Source: Aurantimonas aggregata (GTDB lineage: Bacteria > Pseudomonadota > Alphaproteobacteria > Rhizobiales > Rhizobiaceae). Taken from it: 64,000 bases of DNA. The position numbers and the translations under genes were made by a program. Shown here one piece after another: positions 1 to 8,461 of the stretch. Position 1 is the stretch's first letter; the number at the start of each line of letters is the position of its first letter. Below the pieces are notes generated by a model. It saw only the letters and a program-made list of their open reading frames with translations, was not told the origin of the DNA and searched no databases. The stretch spans positions 62,001-126,000 of the forward strand of contig NZ_JAAAMJ010000008.1 of NCBI RefSeq assembly GCF_010500835.1, written 5' to 3'.

Positions 1-706
1 GCTGGTTCGGCTTGATCGAGCCGGCCTGGATGCGGCCGGTGATCAGACGCCCGAGGAACGGGTTGGCCTCGAGGATCGTGCCGATCATCTTGAACGGCTC
101 GTCCTTGCCGGCGGTGTCCGGCTCCGGCACGTGCTTGAGGATCATGTCGAACAGCGGCGTCAGGCCCTGGTCCTGCGGGCCTTCCGGCTCGGTGGCCATC
201 CAGCCGGAGCGGCCGGAGCCGTAGAGCACCGGGAAGTCGAGCTGCTCTTCGGTGGCGTCGAGCGAGACGAACAGGTCGAAGATCTCGTTCAGGACTTCCT
301 GGTGGCGCTCGTCGGTGCGGTCGATCTTGTTGATCGCGACGATCGGCCGAAGCCCGACCTTCAGCGCCTTGCCGAGGACGAACTTGGTCTGCGGCATCGG
401 GCCTTCGGAGGCATCGACGAGGATGACCGCGCCGTCCACCATGTTGAGGATGCGCTCGACCTCGCCGCCGAAATCGGCGTGGCCCGGCGTGTCGACGATG
501 TTGATGCGGGTGTTGTTCCACTCCACCGACGTCGCCTTGGCCAGGATCGTGATGCCACGTTCCTTTTCGAGGTCGTTGGAATCCATGGCACGTTCGTCGT
601 GCCGCTCGTTGTCTCGAAACGTGCCGGACTGGGCGAGCAGATTGTCGACGAGGGTCGTCTTGCCATGATCGACATGCGCGATGATCGCGATGTTGCGGAG
701 TTTCAT
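1..706 (-). CDS. typA: GTP-binding protein TypA/BipA (3' end beyond the window)
   Basis: Translational GTPase that binds the ribosome and helps 50S assembly and stress adaptation. The first 235 codons are visible. Residues 9-18 carry the G1 P-loop (AHVDHGKTTL), followed by a switch I segment rich in TypA-type residues (DSNDLEKERGITI), the G3 motif DTPGHADFGG and the G4 motif NKIDR. The sequence after the G domain (the DEPFKMIGTILEANPFLGR stretch) matches TypA rather than EF-G or LepA. The ATG at 706-704 begins the usual MKLRNIAIIAHVDHG start and is preceded by a GGTGA-like ribosome site. The C-terminal beta-barrel and CTD lie outside the window. Confidence 0.95.
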   Translation of the reverse strand, partial: MKLRNIAIIAHVDHGKTTLVDNLLAQSGTFRDNERHDERAMDSNDLEKERGITILAKATSVEWNNTRINIVDTPGHADFGGEVERILNMVDGAVILVDASEGPMPQTKFVLGKALKVGLRPIVAINKIDRTDERHQEVLNEIFDLFVSLDATEEQLDFPVLYGSGRSGWMATEPEGPQDQGLTPLFDMILKHVPEPDTAGKDEPFKMIGTILEANPFLGRLITGRIQAGSIKPNQ

Positions 707-835
707 AAGGGTCACCGGAAACAAAGTAAGGCCGCGGTAGAACGTCGAAAACGCTCCGCCCGGCACTGATGCGGGTCTCTTACAACATTTTGTGCAGTTG
801 CGAAAGGGTTATCGCCCGCGACCGGAAGTGCAAGG

Positions 836-866
836 AAAGGCCGGCGATGAAATGCCGCCGGCCTTT
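836..866 (-). terminator. Hairpin terminator after the PhoD-type phosphatase gene
   Basis: An 11-bp perfect inverted repeat (arms 836-846 and 856-866, 9-base loop) lies 14 bases beyond the stop of the reverse-strand phosphatase gene. The downstream tract is only moderately T-rich. Confidence 0.6.
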
Positions 867-879
867 CTGGAACTCCGGA

Positions 880-2463
880 TCAGCCTTGGCGGATCGGATC
901 GAGCGTGGTCTTCCACAGTTCCTGGTCCTCGGCGTCCATCAGCCGGACGGTCATCTGCTCGCTGTCGCCATCGATGTCGACGATGCCGAAGAACTGCAGG
1001 CCCGAAGCCGGGCTGACGTTCTGCCCCTGTTCCTCGCTCGGCGCCTTCACGTAGCGCAGTTCCGGGCCGAAGGTCATGTCGAGGTCGTTGGGGCCGAAGC
1101 TGCCGGCGTGGATCGGGCCGGAGACGAATTCCCAGAACGGCTCGAAATCCTGGAAAGCCGCCCGGTCGGGGCTGTAGTGATGCGCGGCGGTGTAGTGGAC
1201 GTCGGCGGTGAGCCACACCGTGTTGGTGACGCCGGCCGACTTGATGAAGCGCAAAAGGTCGGCGAATTCCAGCTCGCGGCCCTTCGGCGCGCCGCCGTCC
1301 GACTGGGCGATCGCCTCGATGAAGCTCTTGTCGCCGACCTTGTCCCAGACGACGAGGCCGATCGGCATGTCGGAGGCGATGACCTTCCAGGTGGCCTGCG
1401 AACTGGCGAGTTCGCGCTTCAGCCAGGCGATCTGCTCGCGCCCCATCATCGTGGTGCCGTCGCCGGTCTCGGTCTGCATTCCCTCGTTGTTGGCATCGCG
1501 GTAGGACCGCAGATCCAGGAAGAACACGTCCAGCAGCGGGCCATAGGCGATCTTGCGATAGACCCGGCCGGGCTCCGCCGGCACGTAGCCGATCGGCGTC
1601 ATCTCGTGGAAGGCGCGCGCGGCACGGGCGGTGAGCAGGCCGATGTCCTTGACGCTGTAGCGGTCGTCGGCGGAGAGGTCCTTGCCCGAGGACCAGTTGT
1701 TGACGACCTCGTGGTCGTCCCACTGGAAGAAGGTCGGCAGGGCGGCATTCATCGCCTGCACGTTGGCGTCCATGAGGTTGTACTTCCACTGGCCGCGATA
1801 CTCAGCCAACGTCTCGGCGACCTTCTCCTTCTCGGGGATCAGGATGTTCTTCCACGTGCTGCCGTCGGGGAGCTCGACGCTCTCCTTCAGCGGCCCGTCG
1901 GCATAGATCGTGTCGCCGGAATGCAGGAAGAAGTCCGGCTCGTGGCGCGCCATGGTGGCGTAGGCCTTCATGCCGCCGCGGCTCTCGTCGATGCCCCAGC
2001 CCTGGCCGACCGTGTCGCCCGACCAGGTGAACTTCACCGAGCGGCGTCCTGCCGGCGCGGTGCGGAAGCGGCCGACGATCGGCTCGGCCGTGGCGTTGAC
2101 GTCACTGAGCTCGGTGGCGACGGCGCGCCAGAAGATCTCCTGGTCCGACGGCAGGCCGTCGATCAGGCGCTTCATGGTGAAGTCGGATTCCGGCAGCGTC
2201 GTCAGGCCGGAGAGCTTGCGGCTGTTGGCAAAGCTCTCGGTGGTCGCCCATTCGACGTCGATGCGCGACGGGCGGTCGACGCGGGTCCAGATCATGCCGG
2301 ACGTGGCGTCGACGTCGCCGGTCTGGACGCCGTGGGTGAAGCTCGGACGGCTGGCCGCGCGGCTGATCGCCGGCATGGCAAGACCGGAGCCGGCGACGAG
2401 GGCAGCGGCGCCGGACGAGGCGAGGAAGTGGCGGCGCGACAGGGGGAAGCGGGCAGATGACAT
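880..2463 (-). CDS. phoD: Alkaline phosphatase D family protein (PhoD-like), Tat-exported
   Basis: Predicted secreted phosphomonoesterase/phosphodiesterase of the PhoD superfamily (metallophosphatase acting in the periplasm). The N terminus has a twin-arginine signal (SRRHFLASSGAAALVAGS, residues 9-26), followed by the PhoD N-terminal domain (FTHGVQTGDVDATSGMIWTR). The metallophosphatase core shows WSGDTVGQGWG, the metal-binding FLHSGDTIYADGP, QWDDHEVVNNWS and ending motifs with WLTADVHYTAAHHY. The 527-residue length fits the family. The open frame continues far upstream, but the start at 2463 places the Tat motif at the N terminus. A second PhoD-family gene lies at the other end of the window. 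Confidence 0.92.
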   Translation of the reverse strand: MSSARFPLSRRHFLASSGAAALVAGSGLAMPAISRAASRPSFTHGVQTGDVDATSGMIWTRVDRPSRIDVEWATTESFANSRKLSGLTTLPESDFTMKRLIDGLPSDQEIFWRAVATELSDVNATAEPIVGRFRTAPAGRRSVKFTWSGDTVGQGWGIDESRGGMKAYATMARHEPDFFLHSGDTIYADGPLKESVELPDGSTWKNILIPEKEKVAETLAEYRGQWKYNLMDANVQAMNAALPTFFQWDDHEVVNNWSSGKDLSADDRYSVKDIGLLTARAARAFHEMTPIGYVPAEPGRVYRKIAYGPLLDVFFLDLRSYRDANNEGMQTETGDGTTMMGREQIAWLKRELASSQATWKVIASDMPIGLVVWDKVGDKSFIEAIAQSDGGAPKGRELEFADLLRFIKSAGVTNTVWLTADVHYTAAHHYSPDRAAFQDFEPFWEFVSGPIHAGSFGPNDLDMTFGPELRYVKAPSEEQGQNVSPASGLQFFGIVDIDGDSEQMTVRLMDAEDQELWKTTLDPIRQG

Positions 2464-2572
2464 CGACGCAGGCTCCGTTGGATCGAGGCCCTTACCATCG
2501 GCGGCTCGCATGGCAGTGCGATTGCAGCCATGCGAAGTTTTCGAGTCGTTCCAAACTGCGCTGCAGCCTGTC

Positions 2573-4651
2573 CTAACGCCCTTGCCGGCCCCTCCCGGCT
2601 GAGCCGGCGACGAAGCCGCGCTTGCGCAGAAGCGCCTCGGGGCTCGGCATCCGGCCCCGGAAGGCGGTGTAGAGCACGGCGGCGTCGCGGCTGTTGCCGG
2701 CCGAATAGACATGCTCGAGCAGCCGGCCGGCGGTTTCGGGGTCGAACGGATCGCCTGTTTCCCGGAAGGCCTCGAAGGCGTCGGCGTCGAGCACTTCCGA
2801 CCACATGTAGGAATAGTAGCCGGCCGAATAGCCGTCGCCGGCGAAGACATGGGCGAAGTGCGGCGAGCGGTGGCGCATGGCGATCTCGCGCGGCATGCCG
2901 AGGGCCTCCAGCATCGCCCGCTCGGCCGCCAGCGGATCCTGCGGCGGGCTCGCGGTCTCGTGCAGGCCGAGATCGACCAGCGCCGAGGACGTGTACTCCA
3001 CGGTGTCGAAGCCGGCATCGAAGGTCCGTGCCGCCAGCAACTTGTCGAGCAGGGCCCGCGGCAGGACCGCGCCGGTCGTGGCGTGGACCGCGTGCTTCTC
3101 GAGGATTTCCGGCACGGTCAGCCAGTGCTCGAAGAGCTGCGAGGGCAGCTCGACAAAGTCGCGCGAGACGGCGGTACCGGCAAGCGAGGGCCAGGTGACG
3201 TCGGAGAGGAGGCCGTGCAGCGCGTGGCCGAACTCGTGGAACAGCGTACGGGCATCGTCGAGCGACAGCAGTGCCGGCTCGCCATCGGCGGGTCGGGCGA
3301 AATTGCAGACATTGTAGATGACCGGCAGCTGCCCGCCCTCGAGCTTGTGCTGGCCGCGCAGCGCGCTCATCCAGGCGCCGGAGCGCTTCGAAGAGCGGGC
3401 GAAATAGTCGCCGATGAAGCGGCCGCGCTCCCGCCCGTCCCGCTCCCGGACGCGCCAGACGCGCGTATCGGGATGCCAGGCCCTGGCCTCCGGCATCGGC
3501 TCGAAGATCAGGCCGAACAGCCGCCCGGCGACGTCGAAGGCAGCGTCGATCATCCGGTCCAGCTGGAAATACGGCTTGAGTTCGGTCTCGTCGAGATCGA
3601 ACTCCGCCTGCCGGCGCCGCTCGGCGTAGAAGCGCCAGTCCCAGGGCTCGATCGGGCTGTTGTCGCCCTCGGCGACGGCGAGCGCCGCAAGCGCCTGTGC
3701 GTCCTGCAGCGCCCGTTCGCGGGCATGGGTCCAGACCGTTTCCAGGAGCCCGCGAACCGCTGCGGGCGTCTTCGCCATCTGGTCGTCGAGCTTGTAGGCG
3801 GCGTAGGAGGCAAAGCCGAGCAGCCGGGCCTTCTCGGCCCTGAGTGCCAGCATCTCGGCCATGATCCCGCGATTGTCCGACGGGCCGTCGTTCTCGCCGC
3901 GGCTGGTCCAGGCGCGGAAGGCGATCTCGCGCAGGTCGCGTCGCGTCGAAAAGCCGAGGAACGGCACCACGACCGAGCGCGACAGGGTGAGGGCATAGCC
4001 GTCGATGCCCTTCTCGGCTGCGATCGCCGACATGCCCGCGACGAGGTAGTCCGGCAGGCCCGCCAGATCGTCCGCGCCGAGCGGCATCACCCAGTCCCGC
4101 TCGTCGGCGAGGACGTTCTGCGAGAACTGCGTGCCGAGCGTCGAAAGCACCGCATCGATCTCGGCAAGGCGCTGGCGGTCGTCGCCGACCAGCCGGGCGC
4201 CGGCGCGCACGAAGCCGGCATGGGTCCGCTCGAGCAGCCGCCTGTCCTCGCCAGAGAGCCCTTCAAGCACGTCGCGGCGTTGGTAGAGATCGTCGACGCG
4301 CGCGAACAGTTCGGCATCGAGCGCGATCGCCGAGCTGTGGCGGGCGAGCGCAGGGGAGACGTCACGCTCCACCGTCTGCAGGGCGGCGTCGGTATGGGCG
4401 CCGGCCAGGGCGAAGAAGATCCGCGCCACTTCGCCCAAGCGCTCGCCGGCGTGCTCCAGCGCCCCCAGGGTGTTGTCGAAGGTCGGGGCGGCCCGATCAC
4501 CGGCGATGGCGGCGATCTCCGCGCGATGACTGGCCATGGCCGCCTCGAAGGCGGGCAGGAAGGCCTCCGGCCGGATCGCCACGAAATCGGGCAGGGCGCC
4601 ATCATCGCGGAAGGCGATGGCAGAAGCGGCGGCGGCGAGGGAAACGTTCAT
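2573..4651 (-). CDS. M3 family metallopeptidase (peptidyl-dipeptidase/oligopeptidase)
   Basis: Zinc oligopeptidase of family M3A, probably cytoplasmic, cleaving short peptides. The catalytic HEFGH motif lies at residues 472-476 and is followed by the Dcp/PrlC-type segment SRDFVELPSQLFEHW, which provides the downstream zinc ligand region. The C-terminal YSYMWSEVLDADAF and the AGNSRDA block are conserved in the peptidyl-dipeptidase Dcp/oligopeptidase A group. Length is 692 residues, as usual; there is no signal peptide. The features resemble Dcp slightly more than PrlC, but I cannot separate them firmly. It lies head to head with the MarR gene. Confidence 0.9.
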   Translation of the reverse strand: MNVSLAAAASAIAFRDDGALPDFVAIRPEAFLPAFEAAMASHRAEIAAIAGDRAAPTFDNTLGALEHAGERLGEVARIFFALAGAHTDAALQTVERDVSPALARHSSAIALDAELFARVDDLYQRRDVLEGLSGEDRRLLERTHAGFVRAGARLVGDDRQRLAEIDAVLSTLGTQFSQNVLADERDWVMPLGADDLAGLPDYLVAGMSAIAAEKGIDGYALTLSRSVVVPFLGFSTRRDLREIAFRAWTSRGENDGPSDNRGIMAEMLALRAEKARLLGFASYAAYKLDDQMAKTPAAVRGLLETVWTHARERALQDAQALAALAVAEGDNSPIEPWDWRFYAERRRQAEFDLDETELKPYFQLDRMIDAAFDVAGRLFGLIFEPMPEARAWHPDTRVWRVRERDGRERGRFIGDYFARSSKRSGAWMSALRGQHKLEGGQLPVIYNVCNFARPADGEPALLSLDDARTLFHEFGHALHGLLSDVTWPSLAGTAVSRDFVELPSQLFEHWLTVPEILEKHAVHATTGAVLPRALLDKLLAARTFDAGFDTVEYTSSALVDLGLHETASPPQDPLAAERAMLEALGMPREIAMRHRSPHFAHVFAGDGYSAGYYSYMWSEVLDADAFEAFRETGDPFDPETAGRLLEHVYSAGNSRDAAVLYTAFRGRMPSPEALLRKRGFVAGSAGRGRQGR

Positions 4652-4810
4652 GGAGCAAGCTTTCGTTTTCGCCGAGGCGCATTTCGGTTAGGTTGGTTCT
4701 AAACGAGCGTGTACTTACGGACAGCGGTACGATCGACTATTGATAGCCGTCCACCGATGGCGCGGCGACCGTTCTGCCGCTTCACGTGGTCAATGCGAGT
4801 GCTGACGACA

Positions 4811-5308
4811 ATGACCCAACTCCTCCCGAGCAACTCCCTGGGCTTCCTGCTGGTGGACGCGGCGCGGCTGTTTCGCCAGTCTTTCGAGAAGGCGGTCGTG
4901 GAGGCGGGCCTCGAGCTGACCCCGGGCGAGATCCGTGCGCTGGCCTATGTCGCCCGGTTCGAGGGAACCCGCCAGGCCGTGCTGGCCGAACGCATGGGTG
5001 TCGAGCCGATGACGCTGTCGGCCTATCTCGACAGGCTGGAGGCGCGCGGGCTGATCAGCCGCACGGTCGACCCGTCGGATCGCCGCGCCAAGGTGGTGCG
5101 CCCGACCGAGGCGGCGGACAAGGTGTTCACCGAGGTCCGGCCGGTGGCCATGGCGCTCTACGAGCAGACAGTGGACGGCTTCAGCGAGGACGAGCGGGTC
5201 TTGGTCGACACGCTGCTGCAGAAGATCCGCGCCAATCTGACGAACGATCCGCAGATCGTCGGTCCGACGGCCCCTGATCAGGCGCTCCCGCTTCCGCGCT
5301 CCGCTTAA
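4811..5308 (+). CDS. MarR family transcriptional regulator
   Basis: Winged-helix DNA-binding repressor of the MarR family. The core is visible: helices around GEIRALAYVARFEGTRQ, the recognition helix (LAERMGVEPMTLSAYLDRLEARGLI) and the wing (SRTVDPSDRRAKVVRPT). The protein is 165 residues from the ATG at 4811; in-frame ATGs at 4793 and further upstream are possible but would add a non-homologous arginine-rich tail. It is immediately upstream of, and co-directional with, a Bcr/CflA-type efflux gene, so regulation of that pump is a reasonable inference. The upstream region contains a short CTAT-TG-ATAG dyad near 4737-4746. Confidence 0.9.
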   Translation: MTQLLPSNSLGFLLVDAARLFRQSFEKAVVEAGLELTPGEIRALAYVARFEGTRQAVLAERMGVEPMTLSAYLDRLEARGLISRTVDPSDRRAKVVRPTEAADKVFTEVRPVAMALYEQTVDGFSEDERVLVDTLLQKIRANLTNDPQIVGPTAPDQALPLPRSA

Positions 5309-5333
5309 GACCCATCCGTTCCTGTGAGTCCGG

Positions 5334-5359
5334 CCGGCCCCCGCATCGCGGGGTGCCGG
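5334..5359 (+). terminator. Strong hairpin between marR and the efflux gene
   Basis: Arms 5334-5344 and 5348-5359 form 11 pairs with a single bulged T and a 3-base ATC loop. No clear T tract follows, so it may be a terminator, an attenuator or an mRNA-processing structure that reduces expression of the efflux gene relative to marR. Confidence 0.45.
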
Positions 5360-5423
5360 GTCGTTCGTCGCAGCAAACACCCGGAGCCTCGTCTTGCTCT
5401 CACCTTCCGCCCCGCCGGCGACC

Positions 5424-6656
5424 ATGTCGCAGCGCCGGACCGCCTTGATCGGCGGCTGCCTGGTGGCGATCGGGCCGATCTCGCTGGCCCTCTACACGCC
5501 GGCGATGCCGATCCTGGTCGACGAATTCGGCACCACCGAATCGATGATCAAGCTGACGCTGTCGGTGTATTTCGCCGGCTTCGCGCTGACCCAGCTGGTC
5601 TGCGGCCCGGTCTCCGACGCATTCGGGCGACGGTTCACGACGCTCGCCTTCATGGTCATCTATGTCGCCGGCTCGGCGCTGGCGGTGGCGGCGCCGAACG
5701 TCGAGACGCTGATCGCCGCGCGGCTCCTGCAGGGGATCGGCGCCTCCGTCGGCGTCACCACGGCGAGAGCCATCGTCCGCGACCAGTTCTCCGGCGAGAC
5801 TTCGTCGCAGATCATGAATGCCATCGGCATCATCCTGGCCATCGGCCCGGCGGTCTCGCCGACCCTGGGCGGCCTCACCCTGGCTCTGGCAGGCTGGAAC
5901 GCGATCTTCGTGCTGATGATGCTCTGCGGCCTCATCGTCGTCGGCGTGACGCTCGGCTTCATGCGCGAGACCGGAACGCCGGACCGCTCCCGCATCCGGC
6001 CCAAGGCGATCCTGTGGGCCTATGGGCGGCTCGCCACACACCGGCAGTTCCTGGCGACCAGCCTGACCGTCGCCGGTGCCGTCGGCGCGCTCTACACGCT
6101 GGCGACGGTGCTGCCCTTCGTGCTGATCGACCGTGCCGGGCTCTCGCCGACGCAGTTCGGCGTCGGAATGCTCGCCCAGTCCGGCATGTTCCTCGGCGGC
6201 TCCCTGGCGGTGCGCTACGCCATGACGCGGACCAGCGCCTACCGGCTGGTGCCGGTCGGCCTCGGCTTCATCGCGGCGGGCAGCGCGGGACTGGCGTTGT
6301 CGATCGCGCTCCTGCCGATCTCCTATCCGTCGATCATGATGCCGGTCGGGCTCTACGCCTTCGGCATCGCCTTCGTCATGCCTGCCATGACGACCGCCTC
6401 GCTGGCGCCATTTCCGGACATGGCGGGTGCCGCGGCGGCGATGATGGGCTTCATCCAGACCGGGGCGGGGCTGGCCGGCAGTACGCTCGCGGCGCTCATC
6501 GGCGAGCCTGTGCTGGCGACGCAGATCATCATTCCGTGCCTCGGATTGCTGGCGATCTCCGCCTATCTCGTGCATCGCAGCAGCGCCTCGGCGCTGTTGC
6601 CGGAGCCGCGGCCCCTGGTGCCGGCGCCGGAAATGCCGCGCAGCGATCGCGACTAG
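5424..6656 (+). CDS. Bcr/CflA family multidrug efflux MFS transporter
   Basis: Twelve-helix major facilitator drug:proton antiporter in the inner membrane. The sequence shows the family N-terminal segment LALYTPAMPILVDEF, the motif A-like loop GPVSDAFGRR between helices 2 and 3, and LQGIGASVGVTTARAIVRDQF, diagnostic of the Bcr/CflA (DHA1) group. Length is 410 residues from the ATG at 5424; a TTG at 5394 would add ten residues. It follows the MarR gene and its stop codon is shared with the converging protease gene (palindrome CTAG at 6653-6656). Confidence 0.9.
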   Translation: MSQRRTALIGGCLVAIGPISLALYTPAMPILVDEFGTTESMIKLTLSVYFAGFALTQLVCGPVSDAFGRRFTTLAFMVIYVAGSALAVAAPNVETLIAARLLQGIGASVGVTTARAIVRDQFSGETSSQIMNAIGIILAIGPAVSPTLGGLTLALAGWNAIFVLMMLCGLIVVGVTLGFMRETGTPDRSRIRPKAILWAYGRLATHRQFLATSLTVAGAVGALYTLATVLPFVLIDRAGLSPTQFGVGMLAQSGMFLGGSLAVRYAMTRTSAYRLVPVGLGFIAAGSAGLALSIALLPISYPSIMMPVGLYAFGIAFVMPAMTTASLAPFPDMAGAAAAMMGFIQTGAGLAGSTLAALIGEPVLATQIIIPCLGLLAISAYLVHRSSASALLPEPRPLVPAPEMPRSDRD

Positions 6657-7795
6657 CCCCGCCGCGGCGGGTCGAACGGCCCGGCTTGCGGCGTCGGCCG
6701 CAGCCGCCCGAGGCCGCCGGCTTTCGCCAGCATCATGTACTCGGCAATATTCTCCGGGGTGATGTAGGCGACGAGCCGTCCGTCGCGGTCGACGACCCCG
6801 AGGGCAGGGGCGTCGTGCTCACGCATCTTTTTCATCGCGAAGGAGAGCGCGGCATTCTCGCGGATGGTCGGCACGTCGCGCACCATGACCTCGACCACCG
6901 GCGTCTCGCGGCCGGTACGCGCCAGCGCCTGGATCAACGCCTTCTGGGTGAGGATGCCGCGCAACTGACCAGCGCCGTCGACCACGGGAAATTCGTGCTG
7001 CGTCGTGCGGATCAGGGCCTCGGCGGCATTCGCCAGCGTCGCCTGCGGCCCGAGCGTTTCGAAGCGCGTGATCATCGCCTCGCTGGCCGATACCGTCCGC
7101 CCGGCATCCTCGACGCCGACCTGGTAGCTCTCGCCGGCGGCGGCGAGATAGACGAACACCGCGATGAAGACGAGGAAGACGTTGCCGGTCGTCAGACCCC
7201 AGAAGCCGAACCCGAAGGCAAGCACCTGACCGGCACGCGCCGCGTAGCGGGTGGCGGTCGCCCGGTCGTAATGCATGGCCAGGAGGGCCCGCAGCACCCG
7301 CCCGCCGTCCATGGGAAAGGCCGGAATCAGGTTGAACAGGACGAGGAAGACGTTGACGGTGGCGATCCGCGCGAGGAAGCCGGCGGCGGGATTGTCCAGG
7401 GCCTCGATCGAGGCGGCGTCGAACCGCGCACCGAGCGCGAGAAACAGCACCGCCGCGATGACGACGTTGACCGCCGGGCCGGCCAGCGCGACGACGATCT
7501 CCTCGCGCGGCCGCTCCGGCATGCGCTCCAGCCGGGCGACGCCGCCGATCGGCAGGAGGGTGATGTCGGGCGTCGCGATGCCATAGCGCCGGGCGGCCAG
7601 TGCGTGCCCGAGTTCGTGGGCGACGACGCAGGCGAAGATCGCGACGATGAAGGCGATGCCCTCGATCGCCGCCGCCTGGCCGCCGCTCTGATAGGCGGAT
7701 ACGCCGATCCAGAGCAGCAGCAGCAGGAAGGTGAGGTGTATCCGGATCTCCGATCCGAACACGCGGCCGATGGTGAGGGACCAAGGCATAGGCAA
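6653..7795 (-). CDS. Site-2 protease family protein with C-terminal CBS domains
   Basis: Intramembrane zinc metalloprotease of family M50 (S2P/SpoIVFB-like). The catalytic HELGH is at residues 60-64 within a membrane segment, and the second active-site motif (NLIPAFPMDGG, residues 155-165) supplies the aspartate zinc ligand. Six or so hydrophobic segments fill residues 18-235. Residues about 240-365 form a pair of CBS domains (EFPVVDGAGQLRGILTQ; APALGVVDRDGRLVAYIT), which in other S2P proteins sense adenylates. The 380-residue length is usual. An alternative start two codons downstream is possible. Substrate unknown. Confidence 0.92.
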   Translation of the reverse strand: MPMPWSLTIGRVFGSEIRIHLTFLLLLLWIGVSAYQSGGQAAAIEGIAFIVAIFACVVAHELGHALAARRYGIATPDITLLPIGGVARLERMPERPREEIVVALAGPAVNVVIAAVLFLALGARFDAASIEALDNPAAGFLARIATVNVFLVLFNLIPAFPMDGGRVLRALLAMHYDRATATRYAARAGQVLAFGFGFWGLTTGNVFLVFIAVFVYLAAAGESYQVGVEDAGRTVSASEAMITRFETLGPQATLANAAEALIRTTQHEFPVVDGAGQLRGILTQKALIQALARTGRETPVVEVMVRDVPTIRENAALSFAMKKMREHDAPALGVVDRDGRLVAYITPENIAEYMMLAKAGGLGRLRPTPQAGPFDPPRRG

Positions 7796-7873
7796 CTCCC
7801 GGCGGGACGGGTCGGACAGGGTGTCCCAGGCCGGATATGGCGTCGCCCGCCACGTCTTGCATCGGCGGGAGGG

Positions 7874-8461
7874 TCAGAACACGCCGGGAATGATCCGTGC
7901 CGTTTTCTGCCGGTAGTCGCGATAGGCCTCGCCGAAGGTCTCTTCCATCATCCGCTCCTCCGGGCCGATGCGGAAGAAGAACAGGGTGCCGAAACCAACC
8001 AGCCCGGCGAGCCCGGCGATCCAGTTGGGCACCAGCAGCGCCTGCGCCAGCGCCATCGTCCAGAACGCCGTGTACATCGGATGACGAAGCCGCCGGTAGA
8101 TGCCCGAGGTCACCAGCTCGTGCTTCTCGCGGATGTCGAGCGACACCGACCACATGCGCCCGAGCGCCTTGTGGGTCTTGCGGAACAGGACGAGCGCCAG
8201 GACCATCGCGATGGCGCCGAGGCCGATCTGCCACCAGTATGGATCGAATCCGGCGAATTCCGGCCAGCCGGTCGCTACCGACACGCCCGGCAGAATACCG
8301 AGGCCGGTAAACGAGATCGCCATGCGGACGGTCTCGGCCGTGCCGCGGCGGGTCCGCTCGACGCGGCGGCGCTTGGCGCGCCGCTCGAACGGGTAGCGGA
8401 TGACGTACCAGCCGACGACCATCAGCACCCAGAGGATGCTGCCGGCGAGCGCCGGAGTCAT
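7874..8461 (-). CDS. Isoprenylcysteine carboxyl-methyltransferase-like membrane protein
   Basis: Integral membrane methyltransferase-like protein of the ICMT/PEMT superfamily. Five hydrophobic segments are visible and the C-terminal SAM-binding signature is present: VTSGIYRRLRHPMYTAFW (about residues 115-132) and GPEERMMEETFGEAYRDYRQ. Length 195 residues from the ATG at 8461, which overlaps the stop of the upstream hydrolase gene by four bases (ATGA), implying translational coupling. Bacteria do not prenylate proteins in the eukaryotic way, so the substrate is unknown; methylation of a lipid or small molecule is possible. Confidence 0.85.
   Translation of the reverse strand: MTPALAGSILWVLMVVGWYVIRYPFERRAKRRRVERTRRGTAETVRMAISFTGLGILPGVSVATGWPEFAGFDPYWWQIGLGAIAMVLALVLFRKTHKALGRMWSVSLDIREKHELVTSGIYRRLRHPMYTAFWTMALAQALLVPNWIAGLAGLVGFGTLFFFRIGPEERMMEETFGEAYRDYRQKTARIIPGVF

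Noticed and set aside
769-2460. Long forward frame (563 codons) antisense to the PhoD-type gene
   Set aside because: It mirrors the real reverse gene in a GC-rich region; the translation is histidine/arginine/valine-biased and shows no family motif.
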